Assembly: GCA_965202605.1 (NCBI GenBank)
Contig: OZ241838.1
Coordinates: 1,116,001 to 1,180,000, forward strand
Origin: JAAXHH01 sp965202605
GTDB taxonomy: Bacteria > JAAXHH01
DNA: 64,000 nucleotides
Reading direction: 5' to 3'
A model generated the notes under the pieces. It made no database searches and was not told where the DNA came from. It saw only the letters and a list, made by a program, of their open reading frames with translations. Positions 52,584 to 61,327 of this stretch are shown piece by piece. The position numbers and the translations under genes are program-made. The stretch's first letter is position 1; every line of letters begins with the position of its first letter.

Positions 52584-53303
52584 ATACTGCCTGGAACGGC
52601 TGGTCATCAGGCCGTAGAAACCCCGTACCTCGGGGTCGGGGTGATCCCGCCAGAACCGGGTGGGGATCAAGGTACAGTCGCTCAGCACGGGGCCGTCGCG
52701 ATGGCCGTAGTAGATCTGGACGGTCTTGCGCTCGTGGGGGGTGATCCGGACCGTCGCGGCGTGCAGCACGGACAGGTTGAACAGGATGACGGTACCCGCC
52801 GGGCCGTGCAGGTGGACCGCGCCGCGCCGGTCGAGCTGCTCCTTCGTTTCGAGCACCGGACCGTCGCAGGGTTCCGGCGAAATGGAAAAGCAGTGCGTGC
52901 CCTCGTCCACGTCGGTCAGGTAGAGCATCATCTGCAGGTAGCCGCACCGGTAGGGCCGCTCCGTCGAATGAGGCCGGTCCCGGTGCCAGATCTCCTCGGG
53001 ATTGCCGTCACGCGGGGCCATGTGGCGCAGGCAGACTTCCCCGAGGCAGCTGGGCCCTCTGAAGATGGTCTCGATCGGTTCGATCAGGCCGGGATGGCGG
53101 ATCAGTCCGTCGATCTCCGGCGAGGAGACCAGGGGTTCGCAGTTCAGGGTCTGGTGCCCGTGGTTGGGAATGGGATGCCAGAAACAGCCCCGATCCGACC
53201 GGTCCCGGTCGTACAGTTCGATAAAACGGCTCAGTTCCTCGCCATCGAAAACCCGGCCGAGGCTGACGTAGCCGTTCTGCCTGAAAAAGTCCAGATCCAG
53301 CAT
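52566..53303 (-). CDS. Phytanoyl-CoA dioxygenase (PhyH) family oxygenase
   Basis: A 245-residue Fe(II)/2-oxoglutarate oxygenase with intact ligands. The HxD motif is in EEIWHRDRPHSTERP, the distal histidine in NLSVLHAATVRITPH, and the 2-oxoglutarate arginine or equivalent basic residue lies in HERKTVQIYYG. The ATG at 53303 (MLDLDFFRQNGYVSLGRVF) fits the family start. The open frame extends upstream to 54221, but that part is antisense to the Gfo/Idh gene and is noise. It is divergent from that Gfo/Idh gene with a 192-bp gap and could share regulation with it. The substrate is unknown. Confidence 0.9.
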   Translation of the reverse strand: MLDLDFFRQNGYVSLGRVFDGEELSRFIELYDRDRSDRGCFWHPIPNHGHQTLNCEPLVSSPEIDGLIRHPGLIEPIETIFRGPSCLGEVCLRHMAPRDGNPEEIWHRDRPHSTERPYRCGYLQMMLYLTDVDEGTHCFSISPEPCDGPVLETKEQLDRRGAVHLHGPAGTVILFNLSVLHAATVRITPHERKTVQIYYGHRDGPVLSDCTLIPTRFWRDHPDPEVRGFYGLMTSRSRQYAEAFG

Positions 53304-53495
53304 GCAGGAATCACCGTCCGATAATGGTGGGTTTACATGCAGAAGAAATGACCATACATTGCATGCGTCAAGCAAATCACCGCGACGATCGCGGCGTCGG
53401 GCAACATTACTATCAGCGTGGTGTAACTTTGCTTGCAGCGTCGGGGAAACGGCGCTTCGCAGTAGATACTCACCCTCAAAACCGGAGCATCCGCA

Positions 53496-54452
53496 ATGCC
53501 GGATACCGTCCTGAAAACCGCCCTCATCGGATGCGGCGGCCGGGGTCGGGGCCATATCGAAGCCATGAAGTCCTTCGAGGACCTGCGGTTCATCGCCGTG
53601 TGCGATCCCGTGGAGGAGCTGCGCGGCCGGGTCGCCGCCGAACACGCCGTTCCGCGGCAATACGAAGACATCGGGGACATGCTGTCGAAAGAGGAACTGG
53701 ACCTGGCGGTGGTCGCGACGCCGGCACACCTCAACGGCAAGTGCGCGCTCCCCGTCATACAGGCCGGTGTCCACACGCTCATCGAAAAACCGCCCGGACT
53801 GTCCGGCGCCGAGGCCGAGGGATTGCGCGACGCGGCCAACGCGTCGGGCGCCCGGGTGCTGGTCGGATGGAACCGGCGGTTCCATTCGCTGATCTGCAAG
53901 GCGCGGAGGATGATCGAGGAGCGGGGGCCCATCACCCAGATCGTGGCGGAATTCCACAAGAGCATGACCGGTCTGGCCGCCCGGGGCTTCCCCGAACACC
54001 TGCTGGACCGGTTCATCTACGAAACGCCCATACACGCCATCGACCTGACCCGGTCCCTGGCCGGCAGTTCCCCCATCGCCGAGCTGCACGCCGTCGCCCG
54101 CCGGGCCAATTCCCGGTTCGTCGACGTCTACGCCGCGCTCATCCGGTTCGAGAACGGGTGCGTGGCCCAGCTCACGGCCAATTTCACGACGGACGCCCGC
54201 CTGGAACGCTACGAAATCCACGGCAGCGACTGCTCGGCCTACCTTGAGGGCGTGAGGAGAGTCGTGGTGCAGCGCGACGGGAAAGAAGAGGTGTTCGACA
54301 CGGTCGAGTCCGGCGGCACCGCCGAGCAGGCCCGCTTCCTGGTCGACTGCATCAAGGAAGACCGTCCCGTGGACCTGCCCGCGGCGGGACTGGACGAGGC
54401 CGTCGAGACCATGAAGCTTGCCGACCGCATCCGGGCGGAACTGCGCGAATAA
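53496..54452 (+). CDS. Gfo/Idh/MocA family oxidoreductase
   Basis: A 318-residue NAD(P)-dependent dehydrogenase. The Rossmann start is LKTALIGCGGRGRGHIEAM. The family signature is IEKPPGLSG, and a substrate-domain stretch, GWNRRFHSLICKARR, follows. The C-terminal beta-domain ends in LDEAVETMKLADRIRAEL. The polyol or sugar substrate is not readable. GGAG lies about ten bases before the ATG. It is divergent from the PhyH gene, and the penicillin-acylase gene starts 255 bp downstream with its own promoter. Confidence 0.92.
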   Translation: MPDTVLKTALIGCGGRGRGHIEAMKSFEDLRFIAVCDPVEELRGRVAAEHAVPRQYEDIGDMLSKEELDLAVVATPAHLNGKCALPVIQAGVHTLIEKPPGLSGAEAEGLRDAANASGARVLVGWNRRFHSLICKARRMIEERGPITQIVAEFHKSMTGLAARGFPEHLLDRFIYETPIHAIDLTRSLAGSSPIAELHAVARRANSRFVDVYAALIRFENGCVAQLTANFTTDARLERYEIHGSDCSAYLEGVRRVVVQRDGKEEVFDTVESGGTAEQARFLVDCIKEDRPVDLPAAGLDEAVETMKLADRIRAELRE

Positions 54453-54542
54453 ACCGGTCCTGAGCTATCGCATGACTGAGCAGGCGCCGAATCACGCGAA
54501 TAAACCAGGCGGGACTGCGGGACCTGTCCAGCCCTCGGCTTC

Positions 54543-54571
54543 TTGACAACCGCGCGTCCGGATGGTAGGAT
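54543..54571 (+). promoter_or_regulatory. Sigma-70-type promoter of the penicillin-acylase gene
   Basis: TTGACA (54543-54548) and TAGGAT (54566-54571) are separated by 17 bp. The predicted start gives a leader of about 130 bases before the ATG at 54708. The position shows that the open frame beginning at the TTG of this hexamer is not the true translation start. Confidence 0.6.
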
Positions 54572-54707
54572 GTTCTCGTCCGCGACCGGCGTTTCTCAGA
54601 CCGTGCGGACGCTGGTGAAACGGCATTGCTTCGAATACGTCGTAACTTGTTTCGAATGCGTCGAAACGAACGAATGGACAGGTGAAAGCGAAAGCGGGAG
54701 GCGCATC

Positions 54708-57047
54708 ATGACGATTTCTCACACCATCTATTTGTGCGCGGTGCTTTTCGTTGTTCCCTTGATGTTCATGGGGTGCAGCGAGGAGATCGAACCGGTGGAT
54801 CCCGACGAACAGCTCATGTCCCTCGCCCGCGAATCCCTTTCCCGGATCGAGGGCGAGTTGACGCTGGAAGGACTACAGGAACCCGTCGAGGTGATCCGCG
54901 ACCGCCACGGCATACCGCACATCTACGCGCGGAACACCGACGATCTCTTCTTCGCCCAGGGCTACGTGATGGCCCAGGACCGCCTGTGGCAGATGGAGCT
55001 GTGGAGGCGGTGGCGGGAGGGCCGTCTCGCGGAGATCTTCGGGCCCGAGGCCTTCGACTACGACGCACGGACGCGGCTCATGATGTACCGCGGGCCCTTC
55101 GATGAACGGGAATGGACCAGCTACCACGCCGAGGGCGAGCGCATCTTCACGGCCTACGCGAACGGCGTGAACGCCTATATCGAAACGCATGCAGACAACC
55201 TGCCGGTGGAGTTCAGGCTGACCGGTATTCAGCCCGGCCGGTGGACGAAGGAGACGGTGGTGCGGCGCTGGACCGGGCTCTTCTTCCCGAGCGCGGGCAA
55301 CGACGCCGGCGACGAGATCCGGCTGGCCCGGTCCGTGGCGGAACTCGGCGTCGAGGAGGCCAATCGCCGCGCGGCACCTCTGCCCTGGGATGATCTCGTC
55401 GTGCCGGAGGGCCTTGACGTGAACATCGTCCACGAGGATATCGTGGCAGCCATGCGCAAAGGCGAGGGCGATCCCCTGGTACCCGGACGGCTGCCGCAAC
55501 TGGAACTCGTGGAACCCTACGCGGGTCTTGTACCCGCGGACCGCCAGGCCGAAGCGCCGACGGAGGAGCAACTGCTCGAGATCGGCAGCAATAACTGGGC
55601 CGTGAGCGGCGCCCTGTCCATCACGGGCCAGGTCATGGTCGTCAACGACCCCCACCGCCGCCTGGAGAACCCCTCGCTGCGGTACTACGCCCATCTGAAC
55701 GCCCCGGGCTGGAACGTGATCGGAGCCAGCGAGCCGCCCTTCGTGGGCGTGAACGCCGGACACAACGACCGCGTCGCCTGGGGATTCACCTTCGCGGGGG
55801 TCGACGTGAACGACGTGTACGTGGAGGAACTTCACCCGGACCAGCCCGACGTGGTGCGGTGGCGGGACGGCTGGGAACCCCTGCGCGTCATCACGGAGGA
55901 GATCCCGGTGAAAGGCGAGGAGCCCCGCGAGGTCGTGCTGAAGTACAGCCGGCACGGTCCGGTGTTCTACGAAGATCCGGAGAACGGCGTGGTCTATGCC
56001 GTGCGTTCGATCACCCACGAGCCCGGCACCGCGCCGTACCTGGGATGTTTCCGCATGGCCCAGGCCGAGAGCGCGGAGGACTTCTTCGAGCGGGCCATGT
56101 TCTGGAAGGTGCCTACCCATAACTTGGTCTTCGGCGACGTGGAGGGCAATATCGCCTTCCAGGTCTCGGCCCTCACGCCGGACCGCGACGGCTGGAACGG
56201 CCGGCTGCCGGTCCCGGGTGACGGGCGGTACGAGTGGCAGGGGTTCCGTGAAGACCTGCCCCGGGAGTACAATCCGCAGCGCGGCTGGGTAGGGACGGCC
56301 AACAACGATTCCCACCCGCCGGACTACACGGGGCGGCCGGTCATGTTCCACTCCTCGAGAGGCGTCGAATATTCCCGGATCGAGCGGATGAAGCAACTGC
56401 TGCAATCGAACCGCAAGTACACCATCGAAGACCACAAGCGCATCCAGCTGGACGCCTATTCGCTGCGGGCGGAGGCCGATCTACCGGCATTTCAGGGATG
56501 GACGTCGGAGGACGCGGAAGTCGAACGGGCCCGCGAAATGGTCGCCGGCTGGAACGGCGTGCTGGACCGGGACAGCGCCGGCGCGGCGGTATGGTACCGC
56601 TGGCGGGGCGAGGCCGAATCCGCGGCGTACGATCCGGAGACGCCGGCAGACGAGCGGCGGCCCCTCGTGGAAGCCGGCCTGCGCAGTACCGTGGACCGGC
56701 TGAAGCGGGAACTGGGGGAGGACTGGAGCCAGTGGCGGTATGGCCGGCTGCAGCAGAGTCCCTTCACCCATCTCCTGGCGGATGCCTACTCCCTGCCCGC
56801 CGTGGAGCGGTCCGGCGGTTTCGGCACCATCGCCGCCACGTCCATGAGCTTCCGGCACATCCTGGACACGGACGACTGGGACCGTTCGGTCTTCATCATC
56901 ACGCCGGGCCAGTCGGGCCAGCCCGGAAGTCCCTACTACGGCAGCCTGATGGACACCTGGGCGAAGGACGGATATCTCCAGCTCGCCTTCAGCCGGGAGG
57001 CGGTAGAAGCACTCGCGTCGCATCGGCTCACGCTGTCGCCGCGGTGA
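54708..57047 (+). CDS. Penicillin acylase family lipoprotein (N-terminal nucleophile hydrolase)
   Basis: A 779-residue hydrolase of the Ntn superfamily. A lipobox (VPLMFMGC) near residue 20 indicates a lipid-anchored periplasmic or surface enzyme. The alpha-chain begins with VIRDRHGIPHIYARNTDD. The beta-chain nucleophile is S294 in GSNNWAVSG, where autocatalytic cleavage should occur; NDPHR and the later asparagine in WVGTANNDSHPP belong to the active site. Relatives cleave penicillins, acyl-homoserine lactones and cyclic peptides; the substrate here is unknown. The ATG at 54708 follows GGGAGG and a promoter. Its stop codon lies in the first of a set of imperfect repeats. Confidence 0.92.
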   Translation: MTISHTIYLCAVLFVVPLMFMGCSEEIEPVDPDEQLMSLARESLSRIEGELTLEGLQEPVEVIRDRHGIPHIYARNTDDLFFAQGYVMAQDRLWQMELWRRWREGRLAEIFGPEAFDYDARTRLMMYRGPFDEREWTSYHAEGERIFTAYANGVNAYIETHADNLPVEFRLTGIQPGRWTKETVVRRWTGLFFPSAGNDAGDEIRLARSVAELGVEEANRRAAPLPWDDLVVPEGLDVNIVHEDIVAAMRKGEGDPLVPGRLPQLELVEPYAGLVPADRQAEAPTEEQLLEIGSNNWAVSGALSITGQVMVVNDPHRRLENPSLRYYAHLNAPGWNVIGASEPPFVGVNAGHNDRVAWGFTFAGVDVNDVYVEELHPDQPDVVRWRDGWEPLRVITEEIPVKGEEPREVVLKYSRHGPVFYEDPENGVVYAVRSITHEPGTAPYLGCFRMAQAESAEDFFERAMFWKVPTHNLVFGDVEGNIAFQVSALTPDRDGWNGRLPVPGDGRYEWQGFREDLPREYNPQRGWVGTANNDSHPPDYTGRPVMFHSSRGVEYSRIERMKQLLQSNRKYTIEDHKRIQLDAYSLRAEADLPAFQGWTSEDAEVERAREMVAGWNGVLDRDSAGAAVWYRWRGEAESAAYDPETPADERRPLVEAGLRSTVDRLKRELGEDWSQWRYGRLQQSPFTHLLADAYSLPAVERSGGFGTIAATSMSFRHILDTDDWDRSVFIITPGQSGQPGSPYYGSLMDTWAKDGYLQLAFSREAVEALASHRLTLSPR

Positions 57048-57180
57048 GCCGTCAGGGTTGATCAGCCGATGTCGACGCCGCGCTGAGCGGCCAGGGTTGA
57101 TCTGCAGGCGACGCGTCTGCAGGCGACGCGTCTGGGCGGCTGCGCGCGCCGCGCTGAGCGGCCAGGGTTGACCTGCAGGC
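57038..57180. repeat. Imperfect 34-bp repeats starting at a stop codon, with nested 15-bp tandem
   Basis: Two copies (57076-57109, 57147-57180) beginning cgccgcgctgagcggccagg differ at one base. A third, degenerate copy (cgccgcggtgagccgtcagg) begins at about 57038 and contains the TGA of the penicillin-acylase gene. Between the clear copies ctgcaggcgacgcgt occurs twice. The whole block fills the gap to the aldo/keto reductase gene. Confidence 0.85.
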
Positions 57181-57254
57181 TTGCGCGGCCTGGTCCGGCG
57201 GCCGCGGCAGTTCGGCCGTCAATGAAACTTTGCTGCGGAAGGGACGTAAGATCA

Positions 57255-58220
57255 GTGGAGTACCGCGTTCTGGGAAAAACGGGGATCGAAGTGTCCTGTA
57301 TCGGCCTGGGCTGCTGGCCCATGGCCGGGATGGCCGGCGGGGCGAAGTGGTCGGGGATCGACGACGAGGAGTCCATCGCCACCATTCAGCACGCGGAAAC
57401 CCTCGGCATCAACCTCCTGGACACGGCCAACGGATACGGCGCCGGCCACAGCGAGCGGATCATCGGCCGGGCGCTTCAGGGCAGGCGGGACCGCTACGTG
57501 GTCGCCACCAAGGTGGCGCCCAGGTCCGACGACCCGGCGGAGCCTGTCCAACAGTACATTGCGCGGAACTGCGAGGACAGCCTGGAACGGCTTCAGACAG
57601 ACTATATCGACATTTACCAGTTGCACGGCGAACCGGACAAAGCCGACGTGCCGGCGATCGTGGAGACGTTGACCCGACTGGCCGAAGAAGGCAGGATCCG
57701 CTGTTTCGGCATCTCGACCTATGAAACCGAAGTTATGCAGGCCCTGATGGCGCTGGGCGATCTTACGATGGCCCAGATCGGCTACAGCATCGTAAATCCG
57801 GTGGGGCAGGCGGGACTGCGGTTCGCCAAGGAACAGAACCTGGGTACGCTCATCCGCGTGCCCCTGGCGCAGGGCGCCCTTACCGGGAAGTACTTCGATT
57901 CGTTGTCCCGTCTCGACACGAAGGACCGCCGTCACGAAAGGTTCGACAATCCCCGGATACGTGCCGCGCTCAGGAAACTCTCGGAACTGGCCTTCCTGGC
58001 CGAAGGCGACAAACGCACCATGGTACAGGCGGCGCTCCGTTTCGTGCTGGACACGCCCGGCGTGACTTCGGTGATACCCGGCGCCAAGGACCGCGCGCAG
58101 TTGGAAGAGAACGCGGGTGCCGCCCACGTAGCTCCGTTGACCGACGACGAGCGGTCACGGGCACTGACCATCGGCGGGGAGGCCAACTGGCCGCTCCCGC
58201 CTTACGCGAGCTGGACGTGA
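57255..58220 (+). CDS. Aldo/keto reductase
   Basis: A 321-residue NADPH-dependent reductase with a TIM barrel. The start is MEYRVLGKTGIEVSCIGLG from a GTG at 57255, preferred to open sequence upstream that runs through the repeat block. The catalytic tetrad is visible as the aspartate and tyrosine of NLLDTANGYGAGHSE, the lysine of VVATKVAPR and the histidine of IYQLHGEP. The cofactor segment near the end is VTSVIPGAKDRAQLEENAGA. The substrate is unknown. Its TGA is inside the first unit of a four-copy 25-bp tandem array. Confidence 0.9.
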   Translation: MEYRVLGKTGIEVSCIGLGCWPMAGMAGGAKWSGIDDEESIATIQHAETLGINLLDTANGYGAGHSERIIGRALQGRRDRYVVATKVAPRSDDPAEPVQQYIARNCEDSLERLQTDYIDIYQLHGEPDKADVPAIVETLTRLAEEGRIRCFGISTYETEVMQALMALGDLTMAQIGYSIVNPVGQAGLRFAKEQNLGTLIRVPLAQGALTGKYFDSLSRLDTKDRRHERFDNPRIRAALRKLSELAFLAEGDKRTMVQAALRFVLDTPGVTSVIPGAKDRAQLEENAGAAHVAPLTDDERSRALTIGGEANWPLPPYASWT

Positions 58221-58315
58221 GGCGGCGCGGCCTTCCCGGACGTGAGGCGGCGCGGCCTTCCCGGACCTGAGGCGGCGCGGCCTTCCCGGACCTGAGGCGG
58301 CGCGGCCTTCCCGGA
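58216..58315. repeat. Four tandem 25-bp repeats beginning at a stop codon
   Basis: The unit tgaggcggcgcggccttccc (plus five bases) repeats exactly four times at 58216, 58241, 58266 and 58291; the second base is g in copies 1-2 and c in copies 3-4. The first unit contains the TGA stop of the aldo/keto reductase gene. The array ends 45 bp before the start of the next gene. It is a clear candidate for copy-number variation. Confidence 0.97.
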
Positions 58316-58360
58316 CGGAATGTTATTTTATACACAACTTGATGTAATCGGAGGAAATCG

Positions 58361-58828
58361 ATGCGGCGCTTGTTGTTATGCCTACTGCTGGTATTCACCG
58401 CCGGATGCGGGCGGGTCTTTCTGGGAGACACCCAGAAAGTGGAGATCAACGTGACACCCGCGGACGCCAGGATCAAGATCCCGGATCGCATCGACCGGGA
58501 CACGAACCCGTTCACGATCGAACTGCCCCGGGACGAATCCCACCTGGTGGAGATCTCCAAGCCGGGCTACGAGACGAAGTGGATCGTCCTGCAGAAGGTC
58601 AAGCTGCCGTCGGTGATCATCGCAGACATTCTGCTCACCCTCGGCATCGGGCTCTTCATCGACATCTACTGGGGAACCTGGGAAGGACTCAAACCTTCGA
58701 GGCTGGACGTAACGCTGGAGCCCGAAAGCGCCAACGGCGGCCCCGTCAACGTCCCCCTGTTCCTTGCCGGCTCCACCCTGGAAGTGCGGGACGGGGCCGT
58801 CCGGATCAGGGTGCGCGCCCTGCGCTGA
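58361..58828 (+). CDS. PEGA-like domain lipoprotein
   Basis: A 155-residue predicted lipoprotein. The signal MRRLLLCLLLVFTAGC has a lipobox ending at residue 16. The body has a PEGA-like beta-sandwich pattern, VEINVTPADARIKIPDRI, then HLVEISKPGYETKWIVLQKV. A hydrophobic segment follows (SVIIADILLTLGIGLFIDIYWG), resembling the family with a small membrane loop. AGGA precedes the ATG at good spacing. The function is unknown; PEGA domains usually mediate surface or protein contacts. It is a single gene placed after the tandem array. Confidence 0.82.
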   Translation: MRRLLLCLLLVFTAGCGRVFLGDTQKVEINVTPADARIKIPDRIDRDTNPFTIELPRDESHLVEISKPGYETKWIVLQKVKLPSVIIADILLTLGIGLFIDIYWGTWEGLKPSRLDVTLEPESANGGPVNVPLFLAGSTLEVRDGAVRIRVRALR

Positions 58829-58871
58829 GGACTGCCGGACCGGGAACGCCGCGGGACGGATTCCTCGCGGG

Positions 58872-59567
58872 CTACGATTCGGAACGCACCGCGCGGTACC
58901 TCAGAAAGAACTCCTGCCCGACGCGCCTGGATTCCACCAGGGTGAGCTTCCTCAGGCGATCGGCGGCGAATCCCGTGCCGTCCGCCGCCGTCGGCGCGTT
59001 CCTTCCGCCGATCACGACGGGACAAAGAGTCAGGTAGACCTCGTCCACAAGTCCGGCCTCCCAGAAGGCCATGTTGACTTCGCCGCCGCCTTCCACCAGC
59101 AGGCGGCCTACGCCGCGGTCGGACAGTATCCGGCACAATGCGTGCAGATCCACGGTATTCCGGCCCACACGGATCACCTCGGCCTTATCCTCAAAGGGCA
59201 GGACCCGTTCGTCGTCGACCTGCTCCGTGGTCACGATCATCCGTTCGACCCGGTCGTCCTCCCAGTACCTTCCTTCGCGCGGCAGCCGCATGGTGCGGGA
59301 CAGCAGGATCGAGACCGGATGGGGCGGTTTGCCCAGGCGCCTGCGTTCATCCCTCCGCCTGGCCGCCCGGATCCTGACCGGCGGATCCTCCGAGCGGAGC
59401 GTGCCGGCCCCGATGAGCACGGCGTCTGCGTCCGCCCTGATCTCGTCCATCAGCCTGCGGTCGATTCTGCTCGTGAAGCGAACCGGATCGCGTTGCGCCG
59501 TGGATATCTTGCCATCCAGGCTCACGGCGTAATTGAGCAGGATGTATGGCCTGCCATCTGGTTTCAT
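58872..59567 (-). CDS. RibD C-terminal-type (dihydrofolate-reductase-like) reductase
   Basis: A 231-residue protein of the RibD_C/DHFR-like fold. The start PYILLNYAVSLDGKISTA, the middle DADAVLIGAGTLRSEDP and the late GVGRLLVEGGGEVNMAFWEA are the three signature stretches. In riboflavin synthesis it reduces the ribosylamino side chain, but single-domain forms without the deaminase part are often of unknown role. The ATG at 59567 (MKPDGRP) is preferred to one 15 codons upstream. There are no other riboflavin genes nearby. It is divergent from the STAS gene. Confidence 0.87.
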   Translation of the reverse strand: MKPDGRPYILLNYAVSLDGKISTAQRDPVRFTSRIDRRLMDEIRADADAVLIGAGTLRSEDPPVRIRAARRRDERRRLGKPPHPVSILLSRTMRLPREGRYWEDDRVERMIVTTEQVDDERVLPFEDKAEVIRVGRNTVDLHALCRILSDRGVGRLLVEGGGEVNMAFWEAGLVDEVYLTLCPVVIGGRNAPTAADGTGFAADRLRKLTLVESRRVGQEFFLRYRAVRSES

Positions 59568-59916
59568 TTGAAGCGCTTCGGTCGGTGTTCGGTTTCTTGT
59601 AACAACCCGCAAAATCGTCTTGACAGACGAACAATCCCAGTATATTATTCAAGTCGAATTTCAGCAAGACAAAGACCGGATCCAGTCCTTAAGATGGCAT
59701 CCGGCAGAAGGAAGCGCATCCGCGGTCGGACTGTGTTGTACTGATCGGTCCGTACCTGCGAATCGCCCTTTCAGCGTCAGCATCCCGCCATGCTAAGGTA
59801 TATCATTCTTGAAGCCGCATTGTTTCGCGTGCGTTAGCGCCAGCGCCGCGTGGGAATGCGCCAGCGCATTGTCAGGCCGGTATCCGGCTGGTTCCGCTTG
59901 AGAGAGGCAGGATTCT
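59568..59916. other. 349-bp divergent intergenic region
   Basis: This gap lies between the RibD-like gene (minus) and the STAS gene (plus). It contains one strong plus-strand promoter, listed separately. The long leader of about 260 bases between that promoter and the STAS start has short GC-rich inverted pieces such as gcgttagcgccagcgc, but no recognised riboswitch or credible gene. Confidence 0.6.
59620..59648 (+). promoter_or_regulatory. Strong sigma-70-type promoter for the STAS/methyltransferase genes
   Basis: A perfect TTGACA (59620-59625) is followed after 17 bp by TATTAT (59643-59648). The transcript would begin near 59655, leaving a leader of about 260 bases before the GTG at 59917. 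Confidence 0.6.
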
Positions 59917-60258
59917 GTGAAAGTCAGAGAAATCAAACACGGGGACGTCACGGTGCTGGAACTGAGCGGCCGAATGGCCGAAGGACGGGACACCGACGCC
60001 CTGAGCGAACGCATAAACAAACTGGCCGACAATGGTTCCAGGAAGATCATCTTCGATCTGAGCAAGGTGCACTGGATCGACAGTTCGGGGCTGGGGCTCC
60101 TCATCCGCGCCTATACCCGCATGCAGAAGGTCGGCGGGGACCTGAAGCTCGCGCGCGTGACACGCAGCGTCAGCAGCCTCCTGCAGATGACCAAGTTGAC
60201 GACCGTTTTCGCCGTCCACGACACCCTGGAAGGCGCGATCGAAGCCTTCGGAACCTGA
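59917..60258 (+). CDS. STAS-domain anti-sigma factor antagonist (SpoIIAA-like)
   Basis: A 113-residue single STAS domain. The phosphorylation segment is WIDSSGLGLLIRAYTR with S56 in the position of the phospho-serine of SpoIIAA. The beta-strand VTVLELSGRMAEG at the start is typical. Such proteins bind an anti-sigma kinase when unphosphorylated. No kinase (RsbW-like) or phosphatase gene is adjacent, so its partner is elsewhere. It starts with GTG behind AGGCAGGA. The methyltransferase gene follows 25 bp downstream. Confidence 0.92.
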   Translation: MKVREIKHGDVTVLELSGRMAEGRDTDALSERINKLADNGSRKIIFDLSKVHWIDSSGLGLLIRAYTRMQKVGGDLKLARVTRSVSSLLQMTKLTTVFAVHDTLEGAIEAFGT

Positions 60259-60283
60259 AAAACCGGGCAACCAGGTACCTTTC

Positions 60284-61201
60284 ATGGCTGAACAGCGCCC
60301 CGGCCAGGTCAAAACCCGTGGCAGCCGAACGGCCGAACTCGTGGCGGTAAGCCGCGCCCGGCACCTCCTCCGGCATCAGCCTCCCCATATCTTCCACGAT
60401 CCCTACGCGTTCCGGTTTCTGAGCAGGCGGTGGCAGCGGATCCTCGGGTCCAGGCTGCGCGACGCTTTCGTATCGAAGGTCGTGCTGCGGAGGCTCATGC
60501 CGCTCACCACCCAACCGCTTACCCGGGCTCGTTTTACCGAAGACCACCTGCTTGCCGCGGTCGAAAACGGCGTGCGCCAGTACGTCATCCTCGGCTCCGG
60601 GTACGACACCTTCGCCCTGCGTCATCCCCAGCTCGACCTGTCCATCTACGAAATCGACCTCGCGTCCACGATCGCCCTGAAACGGGAACGGGCCGAGGCG
60701 GCCGGACTGGCGTTTCCCGAAAGGCTGCGCCTGATACCCATCGACTTTGAAACAGACGACCTTTCGGAAAAGCTGACCGACCATGGATTCGACCCGGACA
60801 GCAGGTCCTTTTTCAACTGGCTGGGCGTGACGTATTACCTGTCCCGTGAAGCTATTCGAGACACGCTGAATCACGTGGCCGGCATAGCCTGCCCCGGATC
60901 GGAGATCGTCCTCGACTACCTCGCGGACCCGGACAGCATACCGGAGAAAGAACGGTCTCTGGCCGTCCGCATGAAGGATTACGTCGGCAGACTGGGCGAA
61001 CCCATGATCACGTCGTTCGATCCGGCCGGGGCGGAAAGGGATTTCAGCGTCCACGGCCAGTGGGAAGTAGTTCAAAACTTCTCCCCGGACGATCAGCAGG
61101 AACGGTACGTGGGCGGACGCAGCGACGTATACGCGCTGCCGCCCCTGTTCTGGTGTCTCCACCTCCGAAAAAGTACCCCTGCGAAAAACCCGCCGGGTTG
61201 A
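60284..61201 (+). CDS. SAM-dependent methyltransferase (TIGR00027/leucine carboxyl methyltransferase type)
   Basis: A 305-residue methyltransferase. The N-terminal segment SRTAELVAVSRARHLL and IFHDPYAFRFL are typical of the TIGR00027 group. The SAM motif is QYVILGSGYDTFALR, followed by an acidic residue pair in YEIDLASTIALKR. NWLGVTYYLSREAIRDTL occurs later. These enzymes are often O-methyltransferases linked to secondary metabolism, but here the substrate is unknown. It lies 25 bp after the STAS gene and may share its transcript. Confidence 0.9.
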   Translation: MAEQRPGQVKTRGSRTAELVAVSRARHLLRHQPPHIFHDPYAFRFLSRRWQRILGSRLRDAFVSKVVLRRLMPLTTQPLTRARFTEDHLLAAVENGVRQYVILGSGYDTFALRHPQLDLSIYEIDLASTIALKRERAEAAGLAFPERLRLIPIDFETDDLSEKLTDHGFDPDSRSFFNWLGVTYYLSREAIRDTLNHVAGIACPGSEIVLDYLADPDSIPEKERSLAVRMKDYVGRLGEPMITSFDPAGAERDFSVHGQWEVVQNFSPDDQQERYVGGRSDVYALPPLFWCLHLRKSTPAKNPPG

Positions 61202-61239
61202 CTTAAGGCTCCCGACAGAATCAAGCCGGTCGAGACTCC

Positions 61240-61268
61240 TTGACAATCTTTCGGTTTGAACATATATT
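61240..61268 (+). promoter_or_regulatory. Near-consensus promoter of the TonB-dependent receptor gene
   Basis: TTGACA (61240-61245) and TATATT (61263-61268) are separated by exactly 17 bp. The predicted start is about 55 bases before the ATG at 61328. No Fur-like or other operator was identified around it. Confidence 0.65.
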
Positions 61269-61327
61269 TTGTCCGTTAACATCTACCAATCCCTGACATC
61301 ATCATCACTTCAGACAGGCGGGCGACT

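Noticed and set aside
53304..54221. N-terminal extension of the minus-strand PhyH frame
   Set aside because: It is antisense to the Gfo/Idh gene; the family start and length fit the ATG at 53303.
54873..56435. Minus-strand open frame of 520 codons
   Set aside because: It lies wholly antisense to the penicillin acylase gene, whose motifs and lipobox are clear; the translation shows no domain.
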